This document shows, piece by piece, positions 1-9,522 of a stretch of DNA of 37,049 nucleotides. The position numbers and the translations under genes were made by a program. The notes under the pieces were generated by a model. The model saw nothing but the letters and a program-made list of their open reading frames with translations, searched no databases and was not told the origin of the DNA. The stretch lies in the NCBI GenBank assembly GCA_902521955.1, contig CABYTP010000010.1, positions 1 through 37,049 of the forward strand, read 5' to 3'. Source of the DNA: an uncultured Candidatus Actinomarina sp. Its GTDB lineage: Bacteria; Actinomycetota; Acidimicrobiia; Actinomarinales; Actinomarinaceae. The first letter of the stretch is position 1, and each line of letters starts with the position of its first letter.

Positions 1-566
1 ATAAAAATCTCATAATCTTGAGGAGTATCAAGCTCAAAATAAAGTTCTTTGTTGTATATCTGCTTAAATTCAATTTTTTGTTTTGTCAGAGCACTTGTAT
101 GTTTGTTAAAACTATTTTTACCATATTCGAAATTATCAAAAAACACACTTCCTCCAATAAGGGGTGTTCCATTATCAACACTTTTGGAAATTACAATTTT
201 ATTATTCTCTATTTCATTTAAAAATACAGATATGTTGAATTTAGTTAAATAAGGAAGGTCTGCATGACATATTGACCAATTTTGATAATTTTTAATTAGA
301 GTTGTAAATTCTATAATTTCATGATTTAAACCACTAACGTTTGCCCTAAATAATCTTACATCTAGCTCATCTGCAATTATCTCTACATCATGACTATTAG
401 AAATTAGATAAATATCAACATTTTCAGCTTTAAAACAGTTAACTGTGTTAACTAAGAGTGCTTTTTGGAGCTTTTGTCTAGTTTTTAAATCCACGCTATC
501 GCTTAGTCTTGACATAGGATTGTCAAAGCTATGTATAGGTATTCCAATTATTATTTTGCTATTCAT
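1..566 (-). CDS. cofC: CofC-like 2-phospho-L-lactate guanylyltransferase (F420 biosynthesis), C-terminus cut by window edge
   Basis: Minus-strand reading frame from ATG at 566, not in the ORF track: MNSKIIIGIPIHSFDNPMSRLSDSVDLKTRQKLQKALLVNTVNC...RANVSGLNHEI...ICHADLPYL...ELDTPQDYEIF. RLS, GLN and DLP motifs and the terminal DTPxDYE resemble CofC/MobA-like nucleotidyltransferases. Confidence 0.65.
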   Translation of the reverse strand, partial: MNSKIIIGIPIHSFDNPMSRLSDSVDLKTRQKLQKALLVNTVNCFKAENVDIYLISNSHDVEIIADELDVRLFRANVSGLNHEIIEFTTLIKNYQNWSICHADLPYLTKFNISVFLNEIENNKIVISKSVDNGTPLIGGSVFFDNFEYGKNSFNKHTSALTKQKIEFKQIYNKELYFELDTPQDYEIF

Positions 567-610
567 ATTCTTAAATTTGTTATACCATGCTATTAAAGTA
601 TTTAATCAAT

Positions 611-2008
611 ATGGATAGAAAAACTAAAATTATTGCAACTGTAGGTCCAAGCTTACTTTCTGAACAAAAAATACATAAAGTTATTCAACAGGGTGTTGAT
701 GTTTTAAGGCTAAATTTTTCCCATGGCTCAATGGAAGATCATGAAAATGTAATAAAGTGGGCAAAGTCTTCAAAGAAAAATGTAGCAGTTATGCAAGACA
801 TACAAGGTCCAAAGATTAGGACAGGGATTGCAAAAGAGAATACTGTCCTTAAGAAAAGTAAACAAATCAACATAACTAATAAAGAATGTAATTCTGACGA
901 AACAACTTTATTCATAAATTATGAAGACTTAATTCAAGATATCAATATTGGAGATCGTATTTTTATTGATGATGGACAGGTTGTTCTTAAGGTTGTTGAA
1001 AAAAACAAGAAAACTATGGAAGCTCTTATTTTGATAGGTGGTGAGTTAAGAGACAATCAAGGAGTTGCATTTCCTGATTCAAGCCTTTCTGTATCTGCAA
1101 TAACACCAAAAGATATCGAGGATTTAAAATTTGGCAAGAGTAATGATGTCGATTTTGTAGCAGTCTCATTTGTACGAAATGCTGAGGACATTAATACAGT
1201 TAAAAAGCTTATTCCTAAAGATATAAAAGTAATTGCAAAAATAGAACTCAAAATAGCATTAGATAACATTGAAGAAATTTTAGAAGTTTCAGATGGGGTT
1301 ATGGTTGCACGAGGTGATTTAGGCGTCCAACTACCAATTGAACAGGTACCTTTTGTACAAAAGCAAATTCTTAATGCAGCAAATTCAAGAGGTAAAATCT
1401 CTATCACTGCTACTGAAATGCTTCAATCTATGAAGTCTGCTTACAGACCAACTAGAGCAGAGGTAACTGATATAACCAATGCAATATTAGAAGGAACAGA
1501 TGCAGTTATGCTTTCTGCAGAGACCTCAATCGGAGATCATCCAAACAGAGTAGTTGAAGTCATGTCTACGATTTGTTCAGAAACTGATGCTAGAAACGAC
1601 ACATCAACACTTATGTTTAAAGAACTATCCTCTATAGATGAACTAACAACTACTTTAGCTAGAGCGGCAGTTCAAGTTGCGAATGACATTGATGCTAGAG
1701 CAATTGTAGCCTTCACCGAATCTGGAAGAACCCCTTTATTAATTTCTAATTACAGACCAAAATCGCCAATAATTACATTTACTTCTAAGTCAAAAACTTA
1801 TAATCAAATGAGTTTGCTCTGGGGTGTGGAACAATACAAAATAGAGAGAAGAAACACTTTTGAAGAAATGTTATCCGATGCTAATGACTTCTTAAAAAAT
1901 GAAAAAAAATATAATAAAGGTGATAAAGTTGTTGTTGTTGCTGGAACGCCTCCAAATGTTGAAGCAGCAACAAACTTAATAAGAGTGCACAGAATAGGAG
2001 AGAGTTAA
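611..2008 (+). CDS. pyk: Pyruvate kinase
   Basis: MDRKTKIIATVGPS, LRLNFSHG, QDIQGPKIRTG, VMVARGDLGVQ, TATEMLQSM, DAVMLSAETSIGDHP. The track ORF starts at 587; the internal ATG at 611 fits the family N-terminus better. Confidence 0.97.
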   Translation: MDRKTKIIATVGPSLLSEQKIHKVIQQGVDVLRLNFSHGSMEDHENVIKWAKSSKKNVAVMQDIQGPKIRTGIAKENTVLKKSKQINITNKECNSDETTLFINYEDLIQDINIGDRIFIDDGQVVLKVVEKNKKTMEALILIGGELRDNQGVAFPDSSLSVSAITPKDIEDLKFGKSNDVDFVAVSFVRNAEDINTVKKLIPKDIKVIAKIELKIALDNIEEILEVSDGVMVARGDLGVQLPIEQVPFVQKQILNAANSRGKISITATEMLQSMKSAYRPTRAEVTDITNAILEGTDAVMLSAETSIGDHPNRVVEVMSTICSETDARNDTSTLMFKELSSIDELTTTLARAAVQVANDIDARAIVAFTESGRTPLLISNYRPKSPIITFTSKSKTYNQMSLLWGVEQYKIERRNTFEEMLSDANDFLKNEKKYNKGDKVVVVAGTPPNVEAATNLIRVHRIGES

Positions 2009-2310
2009 TGGGCCAGATTATTGAAGTCAAGACTACAAAATTAAATAAAACTGTTATTTTTGATTTAAATAGATCTGTTTCTGGTCAAGAAGGTATGACT
2101 TTCAATAATATCTCGGATGCATCTTTAATTTCTGATGTTAGTGGTAAGTTATCTTTAAAGTTATTCCAGGAGATTGATGATATAGAAACTATCTTTATCC
2201 AATCAAACATAGTTACAATAAATTTTTACAGAAATATTGGAAATGATGCATCTCATATCGAAGACACACTCAAAAACTTTTTTATATTTTATAAAGATGG
2301 TTCAAAGTGA
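2008..2310 (+). CDS. Small protein resembling the Nfu/NifU N-terminal (scaffold) domain
   Basis: 100 aa; VIFDLNRSVSGQEGMTF...SLKLFQEIDDIETIFIQSNIVTINFYR resembles the Nfu_N pattern (LNRPV...F...LF.I.GV.SVFI..NFITV). Stand-alone, no CxxC domain. Confidence 0.45.
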   Translation: MGQIIEVKTTKLNKTVIFDLNRSVSGQEGMTFNNISDASLISDVSGKLSLKLFQEIDDIETIFIQSNIVTINFYRNIGNDASHIEDTLKNFFIFYKDGSK

Positions 2311-3248
2311 AAGTAGGAATAACAGGAGCTTCAGGGTATATTGGTAAAAAACTCTGCAATGAACTTGTAGAAAAAGGATTTGAAGTATTTAAGTTTGTTA
2401 GAAGAGAACCTCAGAAAGAAAATGAAATTTATTGGAGTCCATCTAAACAAGAAATAGATAAAGAAAAGTTTGAAACATTAGACGCAATTATTCACCTAGC
2501 AGGCGAATCACTTGCACCAAAAGATATATTTGGGTTTTTACCATTAAGCGGTGGAAGGTGGACTAAAGAAAAAAAATCTAGAATATACTGGTCTAGAAAG
2601 TGGGCATCAGACCTATTCATGAAAACTTTCAATGATAGTGAAAGCTATCCAAAGATTTTTATTACAGCATCAGGCACAACTATTTATGGAGACCATTCTG
2701 ATGAGGTTATTACAGAAGCTACCACCAAATTTAATAGGGGTACCTTCGATCAATTAGTTGCTGAAGAAGCTTGGGAAGAACCACTTAATCAGCTACAAAA
2801 GAGTGATGTTAGGGTAGTTAAGGCAAGAAACGGCTTTATATTAGGTAAAGGAAATATAGCTACTCAGCTTATTACCTTAACTACTAAGTTAAATATTTCA
2901 GGACCCTTAGGTAAAGGGACACAATTTTGGTCTTGGATTTCAATAGAAGATGTTATAAATGCCTATATTTTCTGTTTAGAAAATGACAATGTATCAGGAC
3001 CAGTAAATTTTGTTTCTCCAGTACCTATGGAGCAAAAAGAATTTTCTTCGAGATTTGCAAAAGTATTTAAAAAACTTTCAATAATTCCAGCTCCACAACT
3101 AGCAATAAATCTATTGATGGGTTCTGAGTTAGCACATGGACTAATTTTTTGCAGTCTGCGAATAATTCCTGAAAAACTCTTAAAAGAAGGATTTGAATTT
3201 CAGTATCCACTAATTGAAGATTATGCAAAGGTTTTAAAAGATGAGTAA
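2307..3248 (+). CDS. TIGR01777/SDR39U1 (YfcH-like) NAD-dependent epimerase family protein
   Basis: N-terminal VGITGASGYIGKKLCNEL, LDAIIHLAGES, ASGTTIYGD, SWISIEDVINAYIFCLE, PVNFVSPVPMEQKEF. Confidence 0.9.
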   Translation: MKVGITGASGYIGKKLCNELVEKGFEVFKFVRREPQKENEIYWSPSKQEIDKEKFETLDAIIHLAGESLAPKDIFGFLPLSGGRWTKEKKSRIYWSRKWASDLFMKTFNDSESYPKIFITASGTTIYGDHSDEVITEATTKFNRGTFDQLVAEEAWEEPLNQLQKSDVRVVKARNGFILGKGNIATQLITLTTKLNISGPLGKGTQFWSWISIEDVINAYIFCLENDNVSGPVNFVSPVPMEQKEFSSRFAKVFKKLSIIPAPQLAINLLMGSELAHGLIFCSLRIIPEKLLKEGFEFQYPLIEDYAKVLKDE

Positions 3249-3597
3249 GAGCTACGAAGAACGAATGGCTGAAAAATATAATTTCTTAAATAAAGATAAT
3301 GAAAAGCAAGATAGTGTTCAAAATGACAAAAAGGAGATATCAGCAAACGAACCTGAGGTTAATGACGAACATAAGGGCGATACTGTAAATGAAGAAAGCC
3401 TGCTCGTTCCTCTTGATGCATGGAATACAGTTCTAAATCAACTTGGTAATCTACATGAGGCAAGTCAGCAAATGGCAGAAGCAAGAGAGAGAGCTGCAAA
3501 AGCAGAAGCAGAAGCAGAATTTCTTAGGGAAAAATTAAAAAATACTCGTCAACAACTTGAAGATGTAAATAAAAAGAAAAAGTTTTTCTTTTTCTAA
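3241..3597 (+). CDS. Hypothetical coiled-coil protein with polybasic/aromatic tail (KKKKKFFFF-type)
   Basis: 118 aa; charged heptad-like region (EARERAAKAEAEAEFLREKLKNTRQQLEDV) ending NKKKKKFFFF. Overlaps the upstream gene by 8 nt. Confidence 0.7.
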   Translation: MSKSYEERMAEKYNFLNKDNEKQDSVQNDKKEISANEPEVNDEHKGDTVNEESLLVPLDAWNTVLNQLGNLHEASQQMAEARERAAKAEAEAEFLREKLKNTRQQLEDVNKKKKFFFF

Positions 3598-4808
3598 TAT
3601 CTTTCTTTGTCTGAAACATCTTTAATAATATAAAAAGATACTGCTAGTAATACAATTAGTGACCCCATTGCTACATTTCTGCTCAAGTTAAGAGTATTAA
3701 CAATCAAACCCCAAAGTATTGGTCCTAGTATTGTGGCAAATCTACCAACAGTTGAATACAAACCATAAAATTCTCCAAGGTGGATTTCTGGTGATAGACG
3801 TGTCATAAAAACTCTATCTACAGCAAAAATACCGCCAATATTAAATCCTCCCAATACACCAGTAACATAAATTAACCACAGCTGATCAAACTCAGTTGCC
3901 ACGATTGCAAGCGAAAGGGACACAATCCAGCAAACTATACTTGTTAATATTAATTTCCTTGGACCATATAGGTCAGCTGCTTTACCAAATATATAACCAC
4001 CAATTATTGAAACGACTATAGCAAGAGCTAGTATATTTTGACTATCACCAGGAGTAAGACCAACCTCTTCAACAAGATAGACCGCTAAGAGTCCACTAAT
4101 TAATGTATTGATTGCATCAGCATAAAAAAATCTTCCAATTAAAAATCTTGTTAAGCCTTCGTATTCACGGGAATGTTTCCATGATTTGATAACAATATTT
4201 AATGAATTCAATATACTTGTTTTAATTTTCTCTGAAGAAACAATTTTTTCTTCAATAAAGAAAAATGCTGGTAATGAAAAAATTAAAAATAATAAAGCAA
4301 CAGACTTAAAAATTTCTTCGTAGCTGTAACCATTATTTTGAAGAAGAGTGGCGACGCCAAAACCAATTAAAGAACCTGTATATCCAAAAGCTACACCTAG
4401 TCCAGATATTTTTCCACGATTTTCGTTATTACTTACAGAAACTATCAATGCATCATAAACAACAGAGCCTAGGTTGAAGCCAATCAAAGATATAACAAAT
4501 AGGAGAACAGATATTTCCACACTAAAAGTTCCAAGTAAAAATGTAGAAATTATACAGAGTAATGTCATGATTAATAAGAGCTTTTTCTTACCCTCTGAAC
4601 TATCTGATTTCCTACCAACCCAAGGACCTAGAATTGCAACTATAACCATTGCTGAAGATGTTGCTAGACCTAACTGTTGGTCTGTCCATCCTTTTTCACT
4701 TACTAACCATACTGAGAAATACAGGCCTGGAATTATAAATGCATAAACTGTGTTTGCTAGATCAAAAAGAAGCCAAGAAAACAGACTCCTTTTTTTAACA
4801 TTACCCAT
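3594..4808 (-). CDS. MFS transporter, UMF1/Atg22-like
   Basis: 404 aa with many TM segments; N-terminus KRSLFSWLLFDLANTVYAFIIPGLYFSVWLV. Confidence 0.8.
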   Translation of the reverse strand: MGNVKKRSLFSWLLFDLANTVYAFIIPGLYFSVWLVSEKGWTDQQLGLATSSAMVIVAILGPWVGRKSDSSEGKKKLLLIMTLLCIISTFLLGTFSVEISVLLFVISLIGFNLGSVVYDALIVSVSNNENRGKISGLGVAFGYTGSLIGFGVATLLQNNGYSYEEIFKSVALLFLIFSLPAFFFIEEKIVSSEKIKTSILNSLNIVIKSWKHSREYEGLTRFLIGRFFYADAINTLISGLLAVYLVEEVGLTPGDSQNILALAIVVSIIGGYIFGKAADLYGPRKLILTSIVCWIVSLSLAIVATEFDQLWLIYVTGVLGGFNIGGIFAVDRVFMTRLSPEIHLGEFYGLYSTVGRFATILGPILWGLIVNTLNLSRNVAMGSLIVLLAVSFYIIKDVSDKERY

Positions 4809-5991
4809 TTAGATCATCTACTGCTGTAGCAAGTCTTTCTAAGCCTTCTTCTAATTCCTGGTCACTTAGCGCATATGACAATCTCATAAAACCATTTGTA
4901 CCAAAAACCTCACCAGGGACAAAGGCAATAAAATAGTTTTCTATCAACCAATTACAGAAATCTTCTGATGAATTAATATTTAAGAATTTGCCAGTACAGT
5001 AAAAGTTGACATCTACATATAGATAAAAAGCACCAGAACCATTTACAACACTTAAGTTATCAATACTCTCAAGTTTCTTAATTGCGTAATTCCTTCTTCG
5101 TTCAAATGCAATCTTCATCTCTTTTGTTACATCTAATCCATTTTTAAGTGCAGACTCTGCTGCTAATTGTGAAACATTTGAAACATTTGATGTTGCTTGT
5201 GATTGAATTTTTTTAGCAAGCCCCATAACCTCGTTGTTAGCAATTAACCAGCCAACTCTCCATCCAGTCATAGAGTAAGCTTTAGACACCCCGTTGATTA
5301 TTAATGTATTATTTAAATTTTTATCAATCAAGGCAGGTGATGGGGTAGTTTCACCCTCGTAAACTAAATGTTCGTATAATTCATCTGACATAATCCAAAT
5401 ATTATTATCAAAAACCCATTGATATATAGCTTCAGCTTCATCTTTGGAGTAAACGACACCCGTAGGATTTGAAGGGGAACACCAAATTAATAATTTTGTT
5501 TTATCTGTTTTTACTTTTTCAAGCATATCTACATCAATTTTAAAATCTTGTTCTTTAGTAGATTGAATAAATACTGGATTCCCACCAGCTATTTTTACAG
5601 CTTCAGGGTATGTAGTCCAATATGGAGCTGGAATAATTACTTCATCTGAAGGATTTAATATTGCCAACATACAGGTAATTATGGCTTGTTTTCCACCATT
5701 GGACACAAGGATGTTATTTGGGTCGATTTCAAAGCCAGAGTATTCAAGCGTAGTTCGAGCGATTTCATTTCTTAGACTGGCTAATCCAGCTACAGGTGAA
5801 TATTTATGATTTTTAGGATCTTCAATGGCATTTTTAGCTGCCTCTACAACATACTTTGGTGATGGAAAATCTGGTTCCCCTGCTCCAAATCCAATTACTG
5901 GTTTACCTTGTAATTTAAGCTCTCTTGCTTTGTTAGAGATTGCCATAGTTCCTGAAGGCTTTATTAATTTATCTAATTTTGAAATTTCCAT
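4801..5991 (-). CDS. Class I pyridoxal-phosphate aminotransferase (aspartate aminotransferase-like)
   Basis: GKPVIGFGAGEPDFPSP, SNGGKQAI, PAPYWTTYPE, WCSPSNPTGVVY, NGVSKAYSMTGWRVGW (PLP lysine motif), FMRLSYA. Confidence 0.95.
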   Translation of the reverse strand: MEISKLDKLIKPSGTMAISNKARELKLQGKPVIGFGAGEPDFPSPKYVVEAAKNAIEDPKNHKYSPVAGLASLRNEIARTTLEYSGFEIDPNNILVSNGGKQAIITCMLAILNPSDEVIIPAPYWTTYPEAVKIAGGNPVFIQSTKEQDFKIDVDMLEKVKTDKTKLLIWCSPSNPTGVVYSKDEAEAIYQWVFDNNIWIMSDELYEHLVYEGETTPSPALIDKNLNNTLIINGVSKAYSMTGWRVGWLIANNEVMGLAKKIQSQATSNVSNVSQLAAESALKNGLDVTKEMKIAFERRRNYAIKKLESIDNLSVVNGSGAFYLYVDVNFYCTGKFLNINSSEDFCNWLIENYFIAFVPGEVFGTNGFMRLSYALSDQELEEGLERLATAVDDLNG

Positions 5992-6060
5992 AATTTAGTT
6001 CCAGAGTTATTTTAATAAACTTATTTACTAAATACGTTTCATAATTATTAAACTGTGTGG

Positions 6061-6900
6061 ATGGTGCAAATACTTTATGGAAAACCAGTAGCAAAAAAAC
6101 TTGATGATATAAGTTCTGAAGTTTTTCAAAAATACTCCAAAGAAGATAAAAAGCCTCACATGACTGCAATAACAGTTGGTGATAACCCCGCTTCCTTATT
6201 ATATGTCTCACGTAAAGAGAAAAAGGCAAAAGAGTTAGGTGTTGAATTTAATTGGATAAAATTAGATGTCAATACAACTCAAGAGACTTTAGAAGACATA
6301 GTTATTGAAAATTCAAAAAATACTGATGGTTTAATTATTCAGCTACCCCTTCCTGAACACTTAAACCAAGAAGCAGCTATAAATTGTATTCCTCTTCAGA
6401 TAGATGTTGATGGTTTAACCACACATAATTTAGGAAGCTTATTTTCTGATAAATTTAAATTAATTCCTGCTACTTCCCTGGCGGTATTAGAACTTTTAAA
6501 ATTTTATGATATCCAAACGAATGATAAGAATATTGTTATAGCGGGAAGATCACGTTTAGTTTCAGCCCCTCTAGCAAAAATATTATCATCGAAAGATTAT
6601 GATGGCAATGTTACGGTTATTCACAGTAAAACTACAAATCAAAAACTATACACTCAGAGTGCTGATATTTTTATTTCCGCAATTGGCTCACCAAAGGTTT
6701 ATGATTACTCCTACATCAATGAAGGGGCAACCGTTATTGATATTGGAATATCTTCTGTAGAAAATAAAACATATGGCGATATTGATACTGATAATCTTGA
6801 TCAGGTCGTTAATGCAAGAGCACCTTATCCCGGAGGAGTAGGGCCTATAACGGTATCTGCACTATTTTTAAATCTATCTAATCTAATTAAATTTAACTAG
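6061..6900 (+). CDS. folD: Bifunctional methylenetetrahydrofolate dehydrogenase/cyclohydrolase, divergent
   Basis: ASLLYVSRKEKKAKELGVEF, GLIIQLPLPEHL, IDVDGLTTHNLGSL, IAGRSRLVSAPLAKIL, IHSKT, PYPGGVGPITVSAL. The first codons of the track ORF (6055) are probably not used; MVQILYGKPVA fits. Confidence 0.88.
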   Translation: MVQILYGKPVAKKLDDISSEVFQKYSKEDKKPHMTAITVGDNPASLLYVSRKEKKAKELGVEFNWIKLDVNTTQETLEDIVIENSKNTDGLIIQLPLPEHLNQEAAINCIPLQIDVDGLTTHNLGSLFSDKFKLIPATSLAVLELLKFYDIQTNDKNIVIAGRSRLVSAPLAKILSSKDYDGNVTVIHSKTTNQKLYTQSADIFISAIGSPKVYDYSYINEGATVIDIGISSVENKTYGDIDTDNLDQVVNARAPYPGGVGPITVSALFLNLSNLIKFN

Positions 6901-8197
6901 CTGCCCATTCTTCTTCACTGATTCTTTTATCCATATCCACAGACCTTAATAAAAGAGCTCCAATTAAAAAGAATGAGGTGATTACAGGAAGCGACAATCT
7001 TGGATTTCCCGTAGATGCACTCACGTAAGCATAAATTAAGGGACCCCAGATTGCTGAAAATCTTGAAAGTACTGAAAAGAATCCCATAAATTCTCCTTCA
7101 GCACCCTTAGGCAACATTGCTGCATAGACACTTCTACTAACTGATTGAAGTCCACCCATTCCCATTGCAGTGATTACTCCCATTAAAATAACTGGGATTA
7201 ATTGTTTTTCTGGAACAAAATATGCGGCATTTCCAACTAAGAAAAGCAAAAACATTGTGTAATACAACACATTCTTTTGTCCTATTTTAGTGGCTAGATT
7301 ACCTGCTAATTTTGCGCCAAAGTAGGCTACAAATTGCACAACTAAAAATACAATTAGCACTTGTGTTTGATCTAAAAGTAATACTTCTGTAAAAAATGCT
7401 GCAGACATATTAATTAATGTTTGTAGGCCATCCCAGAAAAATATGTAAGCAACTAAAAAGTACATTAAGAAAGGAAACTTTTTAATTTTTTTCAATGTTT
7501 TAAAATTTCTATTATAAGCATTTGCTATTGAGGTTTTTTCAGAATTTGATTTTGTTTCAACAATATTCATCCTAGAAAAACTAAATACTGAGAAGATGAG
7601 CCACCATATACCAGCAAGAGTTATTGCAATTCTTGATGCTAATGCAGTATCTATTCCAAGAAGATCGGGACCAAGAAGAATTATTAGAAATGATAATATT
7701 AGCTGTGTCCCACCACCTAGGTAACCAAGAGCGTATCCTCTTGCAGAAACAGCATCAATTGTATCGTCAGTCGTAATATCTTTTAAAACACTATCGTAAA
7801 AAACATTAGACCCAGTGGCACCAAATTGTGCTAAAAAGTAAATGACCAAGGTCAATATTACATCACCTGACGTCGCAAAATAAAATGAAGATGCAAACAC
7901 AGCACCTCCATAAGCAAAGATTTTAAAGAATTTCATTCTGTTACCAGACATGTCACCAATTGCACCAATTGTTGGCATTATTAAGAAAAATATAAATAAA
8001 GCGGATCCAATAGCAAATCCCCATACTTCAGCTCCTGTGTAAATATTACCTCTAAATTCAAACCCTTCTTCAGGTACGACTACGCTAACGAAGTAGACCG
8101 GTAGCACCGCTCCTAATGTTGTTGTTTCATAAGCTGATTTGGCCCAGTCATACATAGACCATCCAAATATCGTTCTTTTGTTGTTCTTTTCGTTCAT
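6893..8197 (-). CDS. MFS transporter, UMF1/Atg22-like (second copy)
   Basis: 434 aa multi-TM; N-terminus KRTIFGWSMYDWAKSAYETTTLGAVLPVYFV matches the UMF1-family start and is similar to 3594-4808. Confidence 0.85.
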   Translation of the reverse strand: MNEKNNKRTIFGWSMYDWAKSAYETTTLGAVLPVYFVSVVVPEEGFEFRGNIYTGAEVWGFAIGSALFIFFLIMPTIGAIGDMSGNRMKFFKIFAYGGAVFASSFYFATSGDVILTLVIYFLAQFGATGSNVFYDSVLKDITTDDTIDAVSARGYALGYLGGGTQLILSFLIILLGPDLLGIDTALASRIAITLAGIWWLIFSVFSFSRMNIVETKSNSEKTSIANAYNRNFKTLKKIKKFPFLMYFLVAYIFFWDGLQTLINMSAAFFTEVLLLDQTQVLIVFLVVQFVAYFGAKLAGNLATKIGQKNVLYYTMFLLFLVGNAAYFVPEKQLIPVILMGVITAMGMGGLQSVSRSVYAAMLPKGAEGEFMGFFSVLSRFSAIWGPLIYAYVSASTGNPRLSLPVITSFFLIGALLLRSVDMDKRISEEEWAAS

Positions 8198-8314
8198 ATC
8201 CCCCCTTATTAAAGACTTTAATCAAAATATCTTGATGATGATGTAAAGAAATTTAATTTTAATTAAACAAACCACTATATTTACTTATGTCTTGATTTAG
8301 ACAGAAAGATAATA

Positions 8315-9406
8315 ATGGGATTTAAATGTGGAATAGTTGGTTTGCCAAATGTTGGTAAATCAACTTTGTTTAATGCACTAACTCAAGCTGGTATAGAATC
8401 AGAAAACTACCCCTTCTGTACAATAGAGCCAAATGTTGGTGTTGTACCAGTGAATGATTTACGTCTGGAAGAACTTGCAAAAATAGTAAATCCAAAAAAG
8501 ATTTTGCCAACAACTATGGAGTTTGTTGATATTGCAGGACTAGTTGAGGGCGCATCAAAAGGAGAGGGTTTAGGAAATCAATTTTTAATGAACATTAGGG
8601 AAACTGATGCCATTGTTCATGTAGTGCGTGCTTTTGAAGATGATGACATTGTTCATGTTTCAGGAAAAGTTTCACCTATCGATGATATTGAGGTTATAAA
8701 TACAGAATTAGTTTTAGCTGACTTAGCAACAGTTGAAAAACTCTATGATAAAGCAATTAAGAATACTAAGTCTGGTCAAAAAGACGGTATACCATTAAAG
8801 GTTTTGTTAGAAAAAATTCTACCAGTCCTTGAAGAAGGTCATAGTGTTCGTACGCTATCTTTTGACGAAGAAGAAATTAAATTACTTAAAGGTTTTCAAT
8901 TGCTTACAATTAAACCAATTTTGTATGTAGCTAATGTGAGTGAAGATGGTTTTGAAAATAATCCCCATCTTGATCAAATTGTAAACTATGCGAAAAGTCA
9001 AAATTCAAAAGTTGTTGCAATTTGCGCAAATATTGAAGCTGAGATATCTGAGTTGAGTAGTGAAGAAAAGAACGAGTTTTTAATTGATATGGGACAAAAG
9101 GAATCTGGTTTAGACCGACTTATTAAAGCAGGGTATGAACTTTTGGGTCTTCAAACTTATTTTACAGCTGGTCCACAAGAAGTTAAAGCATGGACAATAA
9201 ATGTAGGTGATACAGCACCAAAAGCAGCAGGAAAAATTCATGGTGATTTTGAAAAAGGATTTATTCGTGCTGAAACAATAGCATTTGTTGATTTTGTCAA
9301 ACATGGTGGTGAAAAAGGCGCAAAAGAAGCTGGCAAGCTTAAAACAGAAGGAAAAGAATATATCGTTCAAGATGGAGATGTTTTACACTTTTTGTTCAAT
9401 AGTTAG
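8315..9406 (+). CDS. ychF: Redox-regulated ATPase YchF (Obg-family GTPase)
   Basis: [65 protein letters not shown]-terminal TGS-like [46 protein letters not shown]. Confidence 0.98.
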   Translation: MGFKCGIVGLPNVGKSTLFNALTQAGIESENYPFCTIEPNVGVVPVNDLRLEELAKIVNPKKILPTTMEFVDIAGLVEGASKGEGLGNQFLMNIRETDAIVHVVRAFEDDDIVHVSGKVSPIDDIEVINTELVLADLATVEKLYDKAIKNTKSGQKDGIPLKVLLEKILPVLEEGHSVRTLSFDEEEIKLLKGFQLLTIKPILYVANVSEDGFENNPHLDQIVNYAKSQNSKVVAICANIEAEISELSSEEKNEFLIDMGQKESGLDRLIKAGYELLGLQTYFTAGPQEVKAWTINVGDTAPKAAGKIHGDFEKGFIRAETIAFVDFVKHGGEKGAKEAGKLKTEGKEYIVQDGDVLHFLFNS

Positions 9407-9522
9407 CATTATTAATTCATAATAATTATCAAATAAACATTGGGTTTTTTACTGTTTTTACTCAAATTAATAATTTCAAACTAATTCTGTCACTAAAATG
9501 AGAATATAGGATAATAAAACTC

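Noticed and set aside
18-252. Plus-strand ORFs at the left edge (18-221, 49-252)
   Set aside because: Antisense to the CofC-like frame and have no recognisable motif.
1057-1407. Track ORF antisense to pyk and other antisense ORFs (e.g. 4474-4746, 9110-9370, 22051-22275, 36304-36609)
   Set aside because: Lie wholly opposite confidently identified genes; no family signal or RBS.
3500-3525. GCAGAAGCAGAAGCAGAA short tandem repeat
   Set aside because: Encodes an AEAEAE coiled-coil stretch; ordinary for such proteins.
5969-6229. Minus-strand ORF opposite the folD start
   Set aside because: Antisense to folD, overlapping the aspC start; no family signal.
9408-9426. ATTATTA-ATTCA-TAATAAT inverted repeat just after ychF
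   Set aside because: All A/T stem with no immediate T-tract; expected by chance in AT-rich DNA, not called as a terminator.
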